A stretch of 64,000 nt of DNA from UBA5399 sp964592125. Its GTDB lineage: Bacteria; Bacillota; Clostridia; Christensenellales; Christensenellaceae. Below are positions 18,877 to 28,095 of this stretch, piece after piece. The DNA lies in assembly GCA_964592125.1 (NCBI GenBank), contig CAZQBV010000002.1, forward strand, positions 1 to 64,000, written 5' to 3'. The notes under the pieces are model-generated. The model ran no database searches, was not told where the DNA came from, and saw nothing but the letters and a program-made list of their open reading frames with translations. Each line of letters starts with the position of its first letter. Positions within the stretch are counted from its first letter, which is position 1. The translations under genes and the position numbers were made by a program.

Positions 18877-18977
18877 AAATTCCTCGCCTTTCCTTTAGCC
18901 GGCACACCTACACACTGCGGTGCAACATACTATGCCGCAAAATGCCATTGCCCCTATTCTCCAAATATCTATACGGA

Positions 18978-18986
18978 ATTATATCA
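18978..18986 (-). promoter_or_regulatory. Probable extended -10 promoter for the mreC operon
   Basis: On the minus strand the sequence TGATATAAT forms an extended -10 box; the -35 region 17 bases upstream (TACAAA) is weak. The 281-base divergent gap 18877-19157 holds nothing else I can identify. Confidence 0.4.
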
Positions 18987-19157
18987 TAAAACCAAGAAGT
19001 TTGTAGCTTAAAAAATGAATTTTCTGTAACATATGGCAGTATATCGGCACTTCAACCTACAATAAATGCCTGTGTACAAGGCCTTGCAACAGGTATATCC
19101 AAATCATATTTTTCTGTGCTATACTATAGAATACATTACATAATTTGAGGTATTGTT

Positions 19158-19601
19158 GTGAAGAATACAATTCTTTTATGCTTTTTGCTATTGCTGTGTT
19201 TCACACTTGCGGGTTGCGCCACCAGTGTCTCTCAACAGGAATACAGCACACTTCTTGCCGAGCGAGATGCACTGCAACTTCGGCTAACCGAAAAAATGGG
19301 CGAAGTGGAACAACAGGCCGATGCTTTGGCAGTGGCGCTGAACGAGAACAAGCAGCTAAAAGCCTCTTTGGCCATTGCGCAAGCTGCCGCAAAACCCACG
19401 CCCTCAGTTTCTGCAAATAAAGACAAAGAAACTGCGACTTCCGATTCTACAATTGTTTATGTAACTGGTTCTGGAACCAAGTATCATGTGGCAGATTGTC
19501 GGTTCATACAAAAAAACAAAAGTGAAATTACCCTTTCCAAAGCAATCGCGCAGGGCTATACCCCTTGTGGTTCTTGCAATCCACCACAACCACCGCAATA
19601 A
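19158..19601 (+). CDS. Small lipoprotein with coiled coil and C-terminal Cys/His domain
   Basis: This 147-residue predicted lipoprotein has an unknown role. GTG at 19158 follows GAGG by seven bases. The signal ends at the lipobox LAGC (Cys20). Residues about 28-75 are Glu/Leu/Ala-rich and likely coiled coil. The C-terminal ~45 residues contain the pattern YHVADCRFI...GYTPCGSCNP. That arrangement (HxxxC...CxxC) is found at the ends of many secreted nucleases and surface proteins and probably binds a metal. It stands alone between divergent and convergent genes. Confidence 0.75.
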   Translation: MKNTILLCFLLLLCFTLAGCATSVSQQEYSTLLAERDALQLRLTEKMGEVEQQADALAVALNENKQLKASLAIAQAAAKPTPSVSANKDKETATSDSTIVYVTGSGTKYHVADCRFIQKNKSEITLSKAIAQGYTPCGSCNPPQPPQ

Positions 19602-19612
19602 AGATAGGCGCA

Positions 19613-19789
19613 TCATTTTTTCCCCAGGGGATCTTGCTTTGTTTTGGGGCATTTTTCCCAGTTGTGCCCACACTGTTTTGCCATGCTGCAACCCACGCAG
19701 CCGTGGCGCTTGTGTTCGCGCACAATATAACGAATGGCAAAGAACGCCGCCACTGCCACACCTATTATAATCAGAATTTCTACAATCAT
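19613..19789 (-). CDS. FeoB-associated Cys-rich membrane protein
   Basis: This 58-residue protein has one N-terminal membrane helix (about 3-22) and then a short cytoplasmic tail with Cys31, Cys34, Cys40 and Cys47 (CVGCSMAKQC...KC). The gene starts four bases after the end of feoB on the same strand. Small Cys-rich membrane partners of this type follow feoB in many bacteria and may hand ferrous iron to or from the channel. The position and cysteine pattern make the call; the exact role is not established. Confidence 0.85.
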   Translation of the reverse strand: MIVEILIIIGVAVAAFFAIRYIVREHKRHGCVGCSMAKQCGHNWEKCPKTKQDPLGKK

Positions 19790-19792
19790 ATA

Positions 19793-21796
19793 TTACACCC
19801 TTAGCAAAAGAGAACCCACCTGATAAATCAAAAATGCCACCACCCAGGCCACGCCCGTTTGATACAGCATGGCTAACACCGCGTGTTTGGTGCTTCCCAA
19901 CTCTCTTCGCGTGGCAGCCATAGCAGCAACACAGGGCATATACAGCAATGTGAATGCCATAAACGAATAGGCAGAAAGCGGGGTGAACAGCGCAGCCAAG
20001 CTTTGCCCCCCGCCCACCAATACCGACAGTGTAGAGATAACCGTCTCTTTGGCGGTCAAACCTGCAATCAGCGCGGTGGTGCTTTGCCAGTTGCCAAAAC
20101 CCAACGGCGCAAATACGGGTGCAATCAAGCGCCCAATTTCTGCTAAAATGCTTTGGGAATTATCTGTAACAAAGTGGAAAGTAAGGCTGTAAGATTGCAA
20201 AAACCATATGATGATGCTGGCAATAAATATAATGGTAAAGGCACGCACAATAAAGTCTTTGGCGCGCTCCCACACCAGCATCAGCACTGTTTTAAGCGAG
20301 GGCATGCGGTAAGCGGGCAGTTCCAGCACAAAGGGCACGGGGTTGCCCTTGAAAAAAGTGTTTTTCAACATCAGCCCACTTGCCACCGCCACTGCTATCC
20401 CCAATAAATACATAGATGTCATAACCAACGCCTGATATTTCACAAAAAATGCCGCTGCAAACATTGCGTAGATTGGCACCTTTGCCCCGCAGGACATAAA
20501 GGGGGTGATAAGTATCGTTAGCTTTCTATCCCTATCCCCAGAAAGTGTGCGTGTAGACATAATGGCAGGTACACTGCACCCAAACCCAATTAGCATGGGC
20601 ACAAACGACCGCCCAGACAAGCCAATTTTTCGCAGCAAGCTGTCCATTACAAATGCCACACGTGCCATATAGCCGCTATCCTCCAGAATGGACAACAGAA
20701 AAAACAATATGGTAATCAACGGCAAAAAGCCAAGCACAATGCCCACACCATTAAAAATACCATCTATCACAAACGAGTGCATCCAGTCCGAAACCCCTGC
20801 CGCCGTTAGGCCGGAATCCACCAGCAGCGACAAATTGTGTATGCCCGCCGCCAGTGCATCCGATAAAAAGCCACCAACAGATTCGAATGTAAGGTAGAAA
20901 ATGAGTATCATAATGCCCACAAAGATTGGCATTGCCCAAATTTTGTGCGTAAGCACCTTGTCCAAACGCATCGAGAATGTACCATTCTTTGCCTTTTTGG
21001 AATGCACCACACTGATATCATATAGCTTCTCTATAAATTTATAGCGCATATCTATCAGCGCCGCTTCCCTGTCCAGCCCGGTTTCCTCTTCCATTTGGGC
21101 TATAATATGCTGCAAAATATCTTTGTCCGATTCCGACATATGCAGTGCTGCTTCCAGCGGTTCATCACCTTCCAACAGTTTGGATGCGGCAAAACGTGGG
21201 CTAACCCCCACATTTTTCGCATGATCTTCAATCAAATGGGCGGCCGCATGCAATGCACGATGCACCGGCCCCTCGCAAAAGTCGTATTTCATGGGGGCTT
21301 GTTTGCCGTTTGCAGTGCGCTCCAGCGTTTCCATCAAGTCCTCCAACCCCTGATTTTTAGAAGCTGAAATTGGCACCACCGGCACCCCCAGCTCTGCACT
21401 CAACTTTTCAATATCTATATGGGTATCATTCGCCTTCACTTCATCCATCATATTCAGCGCAATCACCATCGGTTTACCCAGCTCTATCAATTGCAAAGTA
21501 AGGTACAGGTTGCGTTGCAGGTTGGTTGCATCCACAATGTTCAGTATGGCATCCGGATGGCTGCCCAAAATGAAATCGCGAGAAACGATTTCTTCCGAAG
21601 TGTAGGGCGATAACGAATAAATACCCGGCAGGTCTACCAGCGTAATGTTTTTGCTAGAGCGAATTTGCCCTTCCTTGTGTTCCACCGTAACACCGGGAAA
21701 ATTCCCCACGCGCTGGTTGCGCCCTGTCAGTTGGTTAAATAGAGTTGTTTTTCCACAGTTTTGGTTCCCCACTAGCGCCACTAAAAGCTTATGCAT
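19793..21796 (-). CDS. feoB: Ferrous iron transporter FeoB
   Basis: This 667-residue membrane protein imports Fe2+. The N-terminal GTPase domain shows G1 GNQNCGKTT, G3 DLPG, G4 NMMDE and G5 SAS. A helical GDI-like domain follows, then about eight to ten membrane segments with two Gate-type regions. ATG at 21796 overlaps feoA by eight bases (ATGCATAA) and has GAGGACGAGG before it; a GTG at 21808 is the alternative. It is expected to be active under anaerobic, iron-limited conditions. Confidence 0.95.
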   Translation of the reverse strand: MHKLLVALVGNQNCGKTTLFNQLTGRNQRVGNFPGVTVEHKEGQIRSSKNITLVDLPGIYSLSPYTSEEIVSRDFILGSHPDAILNIVDATNLQRNLYLTLQLIELGKPMVIALNMMDEVKANDTHIDIEKLSAELGVPVVPISASKNQGLEDLMETLERTANGKQAPMKYDFCEGPVHRALHAAAHLIEDHAKNVGVSPRFAASKLLEGDEPLEAALHMSESDKDILQHIIAQMEEETGLDREAALIDMRYKFIEKLYDISVVHSKKAKNGTFSMRLDKVLTHKIWAMPIFVGIMILIFYLTFESVGGFLSDALAAGIHNLSLLVDSGLTAAGVSDWMHSFVIDGIFNGVGIVLGFLPLITILFFLLSILEDSGYMARVAFVMDSLLRKIGLSGRSFVPMLIGFGCSVPAIMSTRTLSGDRDRKLTILITPFMSCGAKVPIYAMFAAAFFVKYQALVMTSMYLLGIAVAVASGLMLKNTFFKGNPVPFVLELPAYRMPSLKTVLMLVWERAKDFIVRAFTIIFIASIIIWFLQSYSLTFHFVTDNSQSILAEIGRLIAPVFAPLGFGNWQSTTALIAGLTAKETVISTLSVLVGGGQSLAALFTPLSAYSFMAFTLLYMPCVAAMAATRRELGSTKHAVLAMLYQTGVAWVVAFLIYQVGSLLLRV

Positions 21797-22028
21797 CCTC
21801 GTCCTCACTTTCCCGGATGTCTATATTGCGCGCATCCTCCTTACGCAACGTAAGATGATAGCCACGCAAGCGTATTTCCATGGGGTCGCCCATAGGCGCC
21901 ATTTTTTGCACTGTTATTTTTGTGCCCGGGGTAAGACCCATTTCCAGCAAGCGCCGCCGTAGCGCCCCCTGCCCGTTTACTGCCTTTACATAGCTGCTTT
22001 GCCCGGGTTTCAGTTCATTTAGTGTCAA
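21789..22028 (-). CDS. feoA: FeoA-family protein (TTG start)
   Basis: This 79-residue SH3-like protein is required with FeoB for iron uptake. The FeoA signature LLEMGLTPGTKITVQKMAPMGDPMEIRLRGYHLTLR is clear in composition. TTG at 22028 follows GGAGG with an eight-base spacer (GGAGG-AGAACA-TTG when counted from the last G). This fits the usual FeoA start (TLNELKPGQ) better than the upstream start at 22073, which adds 15 unrelated residues. Confidence 0.92.
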   Translation of the reverse strand: MTLNELKPGQSSYVKAVNGQGALRRRLLEMGLTPGTKITVQKMAPMGDPMEIRLRGYHLTLRKEDARNIDIRESEDEDA

Positions 22029-22065
22029 TGTTCTCCTCCGGCATATTTTACTGTTTACGCCATAT

Positions 22066-22085
22066 ACAAGCAATCTTTTGCTTGT
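22066..22085. promoter_or_regulatory. Inverted repeat in the feoA leader
   Basis: ACAAGCAA (22066-22073) and TTGCTTGT (22078-22085) form 8-bp arms with a four-base centre. It lies about 40 bases before the feoA TTG and about 60 bases after the predicted start site. It could be a repressor operator for a metal regulator or an RNA hairpin. Confidence 0.4.
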
Positions 22086-22149
22086 TATTTTCTATAAATA
22101 CATAATTTACTTGTCTCGCTACTGTTGTCTATTGCTAACAGCTAATAAT

Positions 22150-22178
22150 AGTATATGTAAATTCTTACGCTTATGCAA
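22150..22178 (-). promoter_or_regulatory. Sigma-A type promoter for feoAB
   Basis: On the minus strand TTGCAT (22178-22173) and TATACT (22155-22150) are separated by 17 bases. I see no convincing Fur-type 19-mer over it. Confidence 0.65.
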
Positions 22179-22503
22179 ACTTTTTTAAAATGATCTTTTA
22201 TCACCAAAAGTGCAACCAAACTTTTTGTTGCGCTAGTTTCCATGCGGAAAATCAACGTTTTTCAATATACCATAAAAAACCAAGTGTAAATTTTTTATGA
22301 ACAGCTTTTTTGCACTATCCTTAACATAAACAAACAGCCGGTGGCAATTCCTTTGCTTTTCTGGGCGCAATCCCAAGTTGATTCTTCACATGTCCACAGT
22401 TTTTCGCACTCTAAAAAAAATTCTGTTTATTACTAAAATGCGGCAATAGCCAAAAATAATTTTTATATTCACCAAAAGATGCAAGAAACCGCAATTTTCA
22501 CGT

Positions 22504-22532
22504 TTGCAATTGTGCTTCTGTCATTATATAAT
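22504..22532 (+). promoter_or_regulatory. Sigma-A type promoter for pyruvate:ferredoxin oxidoreductase
   Basis: TTGCAA (22504-22509) and TATAAT (22527-22532) are separated by 17 bases. The predicted leader is about 60 bases and ends in AGGAGGT at 22584-22590. Confidence 0.75.
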
Positions 22533-22600
22533 GAATATGTTTGAGCAATGATTCAGTATCTATTCTTTAATTTATATATCATTTAGGAGGTCTATAACCA

Positions 22601-25600
22601 ATGGCAAAACAAACAATTGATGGTAATACCGCTGCCGCACACGTCGCGTATGCATTTTCCGACGTGGGAGCGATTTACCCTATCACTCCCTCTTCTCCCA
22701 TGGCCGAAAGCTGTGACGAATGGGCTGCAATGGGCAGAAAGAACATTTTTGGCCAAACCATGCACATTTCGGAACTGCAAAGCGAGGCTGGCGCGGCAGG
22801 TGCTGTGCATGGCTCTTTAGCGGCAGGCGCATTTACGTCTACCTTTACAGCGTCTCAGGGTCTGTTGCTTATGATACCCAATATGTATAAAATATCTGGC
22901 GAGCTGTTGCCCTCCGTATTTCACGTTACGGCACGCGCACTTGCAGCACATGCACTTTCCATCTTTGGCGACCATGCCGATGTAATGGCAGCACGCCAAA
23001 CTGGTTTTGCAATGCTGGCTTCCGCTTCCGTACAGGAAGTAATGGATCTGGCGGCAATTGCACATCTTGCCACTTTGAAAGCCAAAGTTCCTTTTGTACA
23101 TTTCTTCGATGGCTTCCGTACTTCTCACGAAGTTTCTAAAATAGAAATGTTGGAGTATGACAAGCTGGCTTCACTAATGGATATGGATGCTGTGGCAGCT
23201 TTCCGCAAGCGTGCCATGAACCCAGAGCACCCGCACCAACAGGGCACAGCACAAAATCCGGATATTTATTTCCAAAACAGGGAAGGTGCAAACAACTATT
23301 ACACCGCTACCCCCGGCATTGTGCAAGATACCATGAACCAGTTTGCTAAAACATTTGGCAGGCAGTATCACCTGTTTGATTATGTTGGCGCACCCGATGC
23401 TGAAGAAGTAATTGTAATCATGGGTTCTGGCGCAGACGTATGCGAAGAAGCCATCAACTATCTGAACAAAAACGGTCAAAAATATGGTGTGCTAAAAGTG
23501 CGCCTGTATCGCCCCTTCGATGCATCTGCATTTGTAGGTGCCATTCCCGCCAGTGCAAAAAACATTACCGTGCTAGACCGCACAAAAGAGCCGGGCAGCC
23601 TGGGCGAGCCACTGTATGAAGATGTGGTTACCGCATTGTTTGAAGCTGGCAGGCAGGTTTCTGTATTGGCTGGCCGTTATGGCTTGGGTTCTAAAGAATT
23701 CACACCTTCTATGGTAAAAGCCGTATACGAAAACATGAAGAGCGAAAAGAAAAATCACTTTACGGTGGGCATTGTAGATGACGTGTCTCACACTTCTTTG
23801 GAAGTAAAGGATATTATAGATTCTTCCCCCGAAGGTACATTCTCGGCTAAGTTCTACGGCCTTGGCGCAGATGGTACTGTAGGCGCAAACAAAAACTCTA
23901 TCAAAATTATTGGTGACCATACCGATATGTATGCGCAGGGGTATTTCTCCTACGACTCTAAAAAATCTGGTGGTATTACCATATCGCACTTGCGCTTTGG
24001 TCAAACGCCCATACAGTCGGCATACTTAATTACCGAGCCAAACATGGTGGCCTGCCACAATCCCTCTTACGTAACACGTTACGATATGCTGGCTGGCGTA
24101 AAAGACGGCGGCACCTTCCTGCTGAATTCCCCATGGACTTTGGAAGAAATGGAAGCGGAACTGCCCGCTGTGCTGAAAAACGAAATTGCACAAAAGCATT
24201 TGAAATTCTACAACATCGACGCAATTAAAATTGCGGGCGATATTGGTCTGGGCGGCAGAATTAACATGGTAATGCAGTCTGCATTCTTCAAAATTGCAAA
24301 CATCATTCCCGAAGCCGATGCCATTGACTATATGAAGCAGGCAATTGTAAAATCCTACGGCAAAAAAGGCCAAAAGATTGTGGACATGAACAACCAAGCT
24401 GTGGATGCTGGTATGGCAGTACAGCAGGTGAACTACCCAGAAAGCTGGGCAACCACCACCGAAGGCGGCGCTTGCGTGGCGATGCCCAAAAATGATTACT
24501 TCTGCGATGTCATTCATCCTATATTGATACAGAAAGGCGACGATCTGCCTGTATCCGCATTCGATCCATCTGGCGTAGTGCCCACCGGTACTACAAAATT
24601 CGAGAAACGCGGCATTGCGGTAAATGTACCGGAATGGCAAAAAGACAAGTGCATTATGTGTAACCAATGCTCTTATGTATGCCCACATGCCGCCATCCGC
24701 CCCTTCCTTGTATCGGAAGCGGATATGAAAAAAGCACCTGCCAGCTTTGAAACACGCGAAGCACGTGGTAAAGATGGCTATCAGTACCGTATACAGGTTT
24801 CCACATTGGATTGCACCGGTTGCGGAAACTGCGCGCAGGTATGCCCGGCAAAAGAAAAGGCTTTGGTTCTGAAACCTTTGGCCGAGCAGGTGAAAGCACA
24901 AAATGACAACTGGGAATTTGCAGCAGCATTGCCAGAGCCCAAAGTGGAACTGAAAAAACATCTGGTTCCCGAAAGCCAGTACCTGAAGCCACTGTTCGAG
25001 TTCTCTGGTGCGTGCGCAGGTTGCGGCGAAACACCTTATGTGAAGCTGGTAACACAGCTGTTTGGTGACAGAATGTCTATAGCCAACGCCACTGGTTGTT
25101 CCTCCATTTATGGCGGCAGCGCACCTACCTGCCCCTACACCGTAAACGATGCAGGCCACGGCCCCGCATGGGCAAACTCCTTGTTTGAAGACAATGCAGA
25201 GTTTGGCTATGGCATGAACCTAGCATTTACAACACGCAGAAAAGCACTGAAAAGCTTGGTGCAAGCAGCGGTGGATGCAAACAAAGATGAAGCAGCAACT
25301 GCTGCTATGAAACAATGGCTGGCAGATGCCGAAGATGGCGATGCTTCTAAAGTAGCTTCCGCAAATTTGGAAGCAGCACTACAGGCTGCACAGGGCAAGT
25401 GTGATTGCTACAAAACTATTTTGGATCAAAAAGACCTGTTTGTAAAAAAATCTGTATGGATTTTTGGTGGCGATGGTTGGGCATACGACATTGGCTACGG
25501 CGGTTTGGATCATGTATTGGCTTCTGGCGAGAACGTGAATGTGTTGGTAATGGATACAGAAGTTTATTCCAATACAGGCGGTCAGTCCAGCAAGGCAACT

Positions 25601-26092
25601 CCCACAGGTTCCGTGGCAAAATTTGCAGCTGCAGGCAAGCGCGTGAAGAAAAAAGACCTAGGCGCAATGGCTATGACTTATGGATATGTGTATGTGGCAT
25701 CTGTTGCAATGGGCGCAAACCAAGGCCAACTGCTGAAAGCAATGATAGAAGCCGAGAAATACGATGGACCTTCGTTGATTATTGCATACGCACCCTGCAT
25801 CAACCACGGCATTAACATGGGCAAAACCCAACTAGAGATGAAACGTGCAGTGGAAGCGGGATACTGGCATCTGTACCGGTTTAACCCAGAGCTGAAGGCA
25901 GAGGGCAAAAATCCTTTCACTTTGGATTCCAAGGAACCCACAGCAAGCTATCAAGAGTTTATTACCAGCGAAACACGTTATCGTACGCTGCAACAGCTCT
26001 TCCCGGATGCTGCAGAAAAGCTGTTCCCGCAATCTGAAGAAGATGCGAAAGAACGCTACGAATACTACAAATCTTTGGCCGACCAAAAATAA
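22601..26092 (+). CDS. nifJ: Pyruvate:ferredoxin (flavodoxin) oxidoreductase, single chain
   Basis: This 1163-residue enzyme oxidises pyruvate to acetyl-CoA and CO2 with reduction of ferredoxin, the central anaerobic pyruvate reaction. The N-terminal domain begins with the family motif IYPITPSSPMAE. The inserted ferredoxin domain has two 4Fe-4S motifs, CIMCNQCSYVCP and CTGCGNCAQVCP (about 685-750). The C-terminal TPP-binding part includes the cluster residues CAGCGETPY and GDGWAYDIGYGG. Length matches homodimeric PFOR. A strong ribosome site and promoter and its own terminator suggest high, monocistronic expression. Confidence 0.97.
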   Translation: MAKQTIDGNTAAAHVAYAFSDVGAIYPITPSSPMAESCDEWAAMGRKNIFGQTMHISELQSEAGAAGAVHGSLAAGAFTSTFTASQGLLLMIPNMYKISGELLPSVFHVTARALAAHALSIFGDHADVMAARQTGFAMLASASVQEVMDLAAIAHLATLKAKVPFVHFFDGFRTSHEVSKIEMLEYDKLASLMDMDAVAAFRKRAMNPEHPHQQGTAQNPDIYFQNREGANNYYTATPGIVQDTMNQFAKTFGRQYHLFDYVGAPDAEEVIVIMGSGADVCEEAINYLNKNGQKYGVLKVRLYRPFDASAFVGAIPASAKNITVLDRTKEPGSLGEPLYEDVVTALFEAGRQVSVLAGRYGLGSKEFTPSMVKAVYENMKSEKKNHFTVGIVDDVSHTSLEVKDIIDSSPEGTFSAKFYGLGADGTVGANKNSIKIIGDHTDMYAQGYFSYDSKKSGGITISHLRFGQTPIQSAYLITEPNMVACHNPSYVTRYDMLAGVKDGGTFLLNSPWTLEEMEAELPAVLKNEIAQKHLKFYNIDAIKIAGDIGLGGRINMVMQSAFFKIANIIPEADAIDYMKQAIVKSYGKKGQKIVDMNNQAVDAGMAVQQVNYPESWATTTEGGACVAMPKNDYFCDVIHPILIQKGDDLPVSAFDPSGVVPTGTTKFEKRGIAVNVPEWQKDKCIMCNQCSYVCPHAAIRPFLVSEADMKKAPASFETREARGKDGYQYRIQVSTLDCTGCGNCAQVCPAKEKALVLKPLAEQVKAQNDNWEFAAALPEPKVELKKHLVPESQYLKPLFEFSGACAGCGETPYVKLVTQLFGDRMSIANATGCSSIYGGSAPTCPYTVNDAGHGPAWANSLFEDNAEFGYGMNLAFTTRRKALKSLVQAAVDANKDEAATAAMKQWLADAEDGDASKVASANLEAALQAAQGKCDCYKTILDQKDLFVKKSVWIFGGDGWAYDIGYGGLDHVLASGENVNVLVMDTEVYSNTGGQSSKATPTGSVAKFAAAGKRVKKKDLGAMAMTYGYVYVASVAMGANQGQLLKAMIEAEKYDGPSLIIAYAPCINHGINMGKTQLEMKRAVEAGYWHLYRFNPELKAEGKNPFTLDSKEPTASYQEFITSETRYRTLQQLFPDAAEKLFPQSEEDAKERYEYYKSLADQK

Positions 26093-26110
26093 AACAATAC
26101 GAAACAAAAA

Positions 26111-26138
26111 GCCGGTGGCAACTGCCACCGGCTTTTTT
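26111..26138 (+). terminator. Terminator of the pyruvate:ferredoxin oxidoreductase gene
   Basis: GCCGGTGGCA (26111-26120) pairs perfectly with TGCCACCGGC (26123-26132) and is followed by seven T. Confidence 0.9.
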
Positions 26139-26303
26139 TATAATGATACTCCCAAAAAAACTGAAAAAGTGCCATTTGATGCAGAATAAAAATAATTTTC
26201 GCAAATAGATCTTTACCGAGTCAATTGCGTCTGATATACTTAAAATCAAAATACCCAAACAGCTAAAATAAAATAATACTCTTTCAGAAAAGACTTGCAG
26301 ATT

Positions 26304-26921
26304 ATGAATGAACAAACCAGCTTTACAATTGCAATTTCTCTAGCAATATGCGTATGTTGTATTCTAATAAAATTCTATAGAGCCAAAGCGAAGTGTATTA
26401 AAATGAACAAATTAAGATATGCGGCGCAGGCTTTCTTTATGTTTTATATTGTTGCCCTACTGTCCATAACATTATTGCCAGTATTTATTGGATATCGTGA
26501 TGATGCACAGCCCATGGTTAATGTAGTACCATTCCGGATATTTTCAGATTTTTTTAATCTGATGCAAAATGAAAACGCGAGCATATATATAAAATTATTT
26601 TGGATGAACTTTTTAGGAAATGTGCTGCTCTTTGTTCCATTCGGATTTTTCTTAGGAATCTTGTACCCTAAGCTGCAAGGATGGAAAAAAACAATGCTAA
26701 TAGCTCTAGTCTTTAGCCTATCTATTGAGTTTGCTCAACTGATGTTGGTTATGTCAAGATTAGCATCCTCTAGGTCTTCTGACATTGATGATGTTATTAT
26801 GAATTGTTTAGGAAGTGCGTTAGGGTTGCTACTATTGCAAGGAATATCTAGGTATAAAACAGGACGTAATATAATATGCCTTTTATCTGATAACGAATAT
26901 TATTTCAAAAAACATGAATAG
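26304..26921 (+). CDS. VanZ-like family membrane protein
   Basis: This 205-residue integral membrane protein has five hydrophobic segments and the VanZ-type core: an NVVPF motif (about residue 73), a GNVLLFVPFGFFLG segment, SIEFAQL, and SDIDDVIMN near the C-terminus. VanZ-like proteins are common in gut Bacillota; only a few affect teicoplanin resistance, so no resistance claim is made. The ATG at 26304 is preferred over TTG at 26295. The gene is more AT-rich than its neighbours and stands alone. Confidence 0.82.
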   Translation: MNEQTSFTIAISLAICVCCILIKFYRAKAKCIKMNKLRYAAQAFFMFYIVALLSITLLPVFIGYRDDAQPMVNVVPFRIFSDFFNLMQNENASIYIKLFWMNFLGNVLLFVPFGFFLGILYPKLQGWKKTMLIALVFSLSIEFAQLMLVMSRLASSRSSDIDDVIMNCLGSALGLLLLQGISRYKTGRNIICLLSDNEYYFKKHE

Positions 26922-27055
26922 AGAAGAGTAAATTAAGTCTGTTTTAATCATCGCAATCAAATAATACAGTCTCTTGCAATGATGCTTTTCCTACGCATAT
27001 TGCTCTTAGCTAAATTGATGTGTCTTCGGCATTAGTTGATCTCTGTTTTATTACA

Positions 27056-27331
27056 CTATATCTTTGTCCAGCTGGCAAGCGTAAATAGAACAATAGAAAG
27101 AATAAAAAAACCGCACAAGACCCACATAAAAACAAGCGAAAGCTTCAACTCTTGCCGAAATTTTATAAAAAGCAAAAAAAATGTGCCAATGGCCACATAC
27201 AGCAAAATTTCTAGTGCCAGCGGCATTGTAAAAAGGCTGTTTTGGGGCAAAAACATAAGCAGCATAAGCGGCACCACTGCAAATGTCCCCGATAATACCA
27301 GTACTATTTTTTCGCCTGTCGTTAAACTCAT
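27056..27331 (-). CDS. Small membrane protein, three predicted helices, unknown function
   Basis: This 91-residue protein consists largely of three hydrophobic segments (about 9-28, 36-57, 66-87). GGGGGAGG six bases before the ATG at 27331 decides the start; a longer frame to 27454 would overlap the upstream gene. It lies 55 bases after the zinc-ribbon gene and may be cotranscribed with it. No family recognised. Confidence 0.65.
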   Translation of the reverse strand: MSLTTGEKIVLVLSGTFAVVPLMLLMFLPQNSLFTMPLALEILLYVAIGTFFLLFIKFRQELKLSLVFMWVLCGFFILSIVLFTLASWTKI

Positions 27332-27386
27332 GCGTCCTCCCCCTGCAAAAATCCATGCCACAGGTGTTTTAGGTTGTTTAGGGCTC

Positions 27387-28058
27387 TCATTGCAAAGAGG
27401 GCAATTCCACATAGCCTGTCTCGCCAGCATAGTCTCCATCCAACACATCCACAAAGGCCATGGTTTTCAGAACCTTGATTAGCGCCACCTTTGTGCCATC
27501 TTCCAGAACCAACAGCTTCCCACTGGCCTGCATCCCCTCTGCATCACCATCAGCTAAATAGGCATTCATATCCACCTGCTTCAGTGCAAAGTAAATGGGG
27601 TTTCCATCCGATACTAAAGTACGTTCTTCCCCCACGGTGTATACATATCTTGTTGGTACTGGCTGCAAGCCTGCCTCGGTAGAAGAGCCTGAAGAGGAAG
27701 TACCCGAAGAGGAGGCGCCTGAAGAAGAACCTTTGGAAACACTTTGTGATGTGGTGCCAGAAGATGTACTGCTTTTGGAGGATGATCTTGAAGTAGAGGG
27801 TGTGGGCAGGTTGAACACTGCCAGCATTACCACAAAAACAGCTATTACAGCTAAAATCACCATGATCTCAGACTTTTTGAGCCCTTTTTTCTTTTTGGTA
27901 GCCACTGGTGTTTGCACGGGCGCAGCAGGTGTTTTGCCATCCTTCTTAATAGGCGTATTGGCAGAAGATTGCTGTATCCGTGCAAGCTGGAATTTGCATT
28001 CTGGGCATACATAGATATCATCGTCTACTTTTGTATAACATCTAGGGCAAGTTTTCAA
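27387..28058 (-). CDS. Zinc-ribbon, single-pass membrane protein with Ser-rich linker (TTG start)
   Basis: This 223-residue protein has an N-terminal zinc ribbon with Cys4/Cys7 and Cys18/Cys21 (TCPRC...VCPEC). A Lys-rich stop-transfer region and one membrane helix (about 64-84) follow. A 45-residue Ser/Thr/Gly-rich linker leads to a small outer domain (about 135-223) with an SH3-like look (LLVLEDGTKVALIKV, DYAGETGYVEL). The cytoplasmic zinc ribbon coupled to an outside domain suggests sensing or scaffolding, but the function is unknown. TTG at 28058 lies nine bases after GGAGAGG; the TTG three codons earlier abuts that site. Confidence 0.72.
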   Translation of the reverse strand: MKTCPRCYTKVDDDIYVCPECKFQLARIQQSSANTPIKKDGKTPAAPVQTPVATKKKKGLKKSEIMVILAVIAVFVVMLAVFNLPTPSTSRSSSKSSTSSGTTSQSVSKGSSSGASSSGTSSSGSSTEAGLQPVPTRYVYTVGEERTLVSDGNPIYFALKQVDMNAYLADGDAEGMQASGKLLVLEDGTKVALIKVLKTMAFVDVLDGDYAGETGYVELPSLQ

Positions 28059-28095
28059 ATCTATCAACCTCTCCTGTCTAAAATATAGAATGAAG

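Larger units (their letters stand above)
22029..22600. other. Divergent intergenic region, feoA / pyruvate:ferredoxin oxidoreductase
   Basis: This 572-base AT-rich gap holds the feo promoter and inverted repeat on the left, and the oxidoreductase promoter (22504-22532) on the right. I see no open reading frame with a ribosome site and no recognisable riboswitch between them. Confidence 0.6.

Noticed and set aside
24026..25159. 377-codon minus-strand open frame opposite the pyruvate:ferredoxin oxidoreductase gene
   Set aside because: It mirrors the codon pattern of a strongly supported gene, is rich in His/Cys/Phe as expected for an antisense frame, and has no ribosome site or family resemblance.
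26304..26921. VanZ-like protein as a glycopeptide resistance gene
   Set aside because: No vanA/vanH/vanX-type genes nearby, and most VanZ-like proteins have no shown role in resistance.
27051..27356. 101-codon minus-strand frame overlapping the small three-helix protein
   Set aside because: Its start is not preceded by a ribosome site, while the overlapping frame has GGGGGAGG and a clean three-helix pattern.
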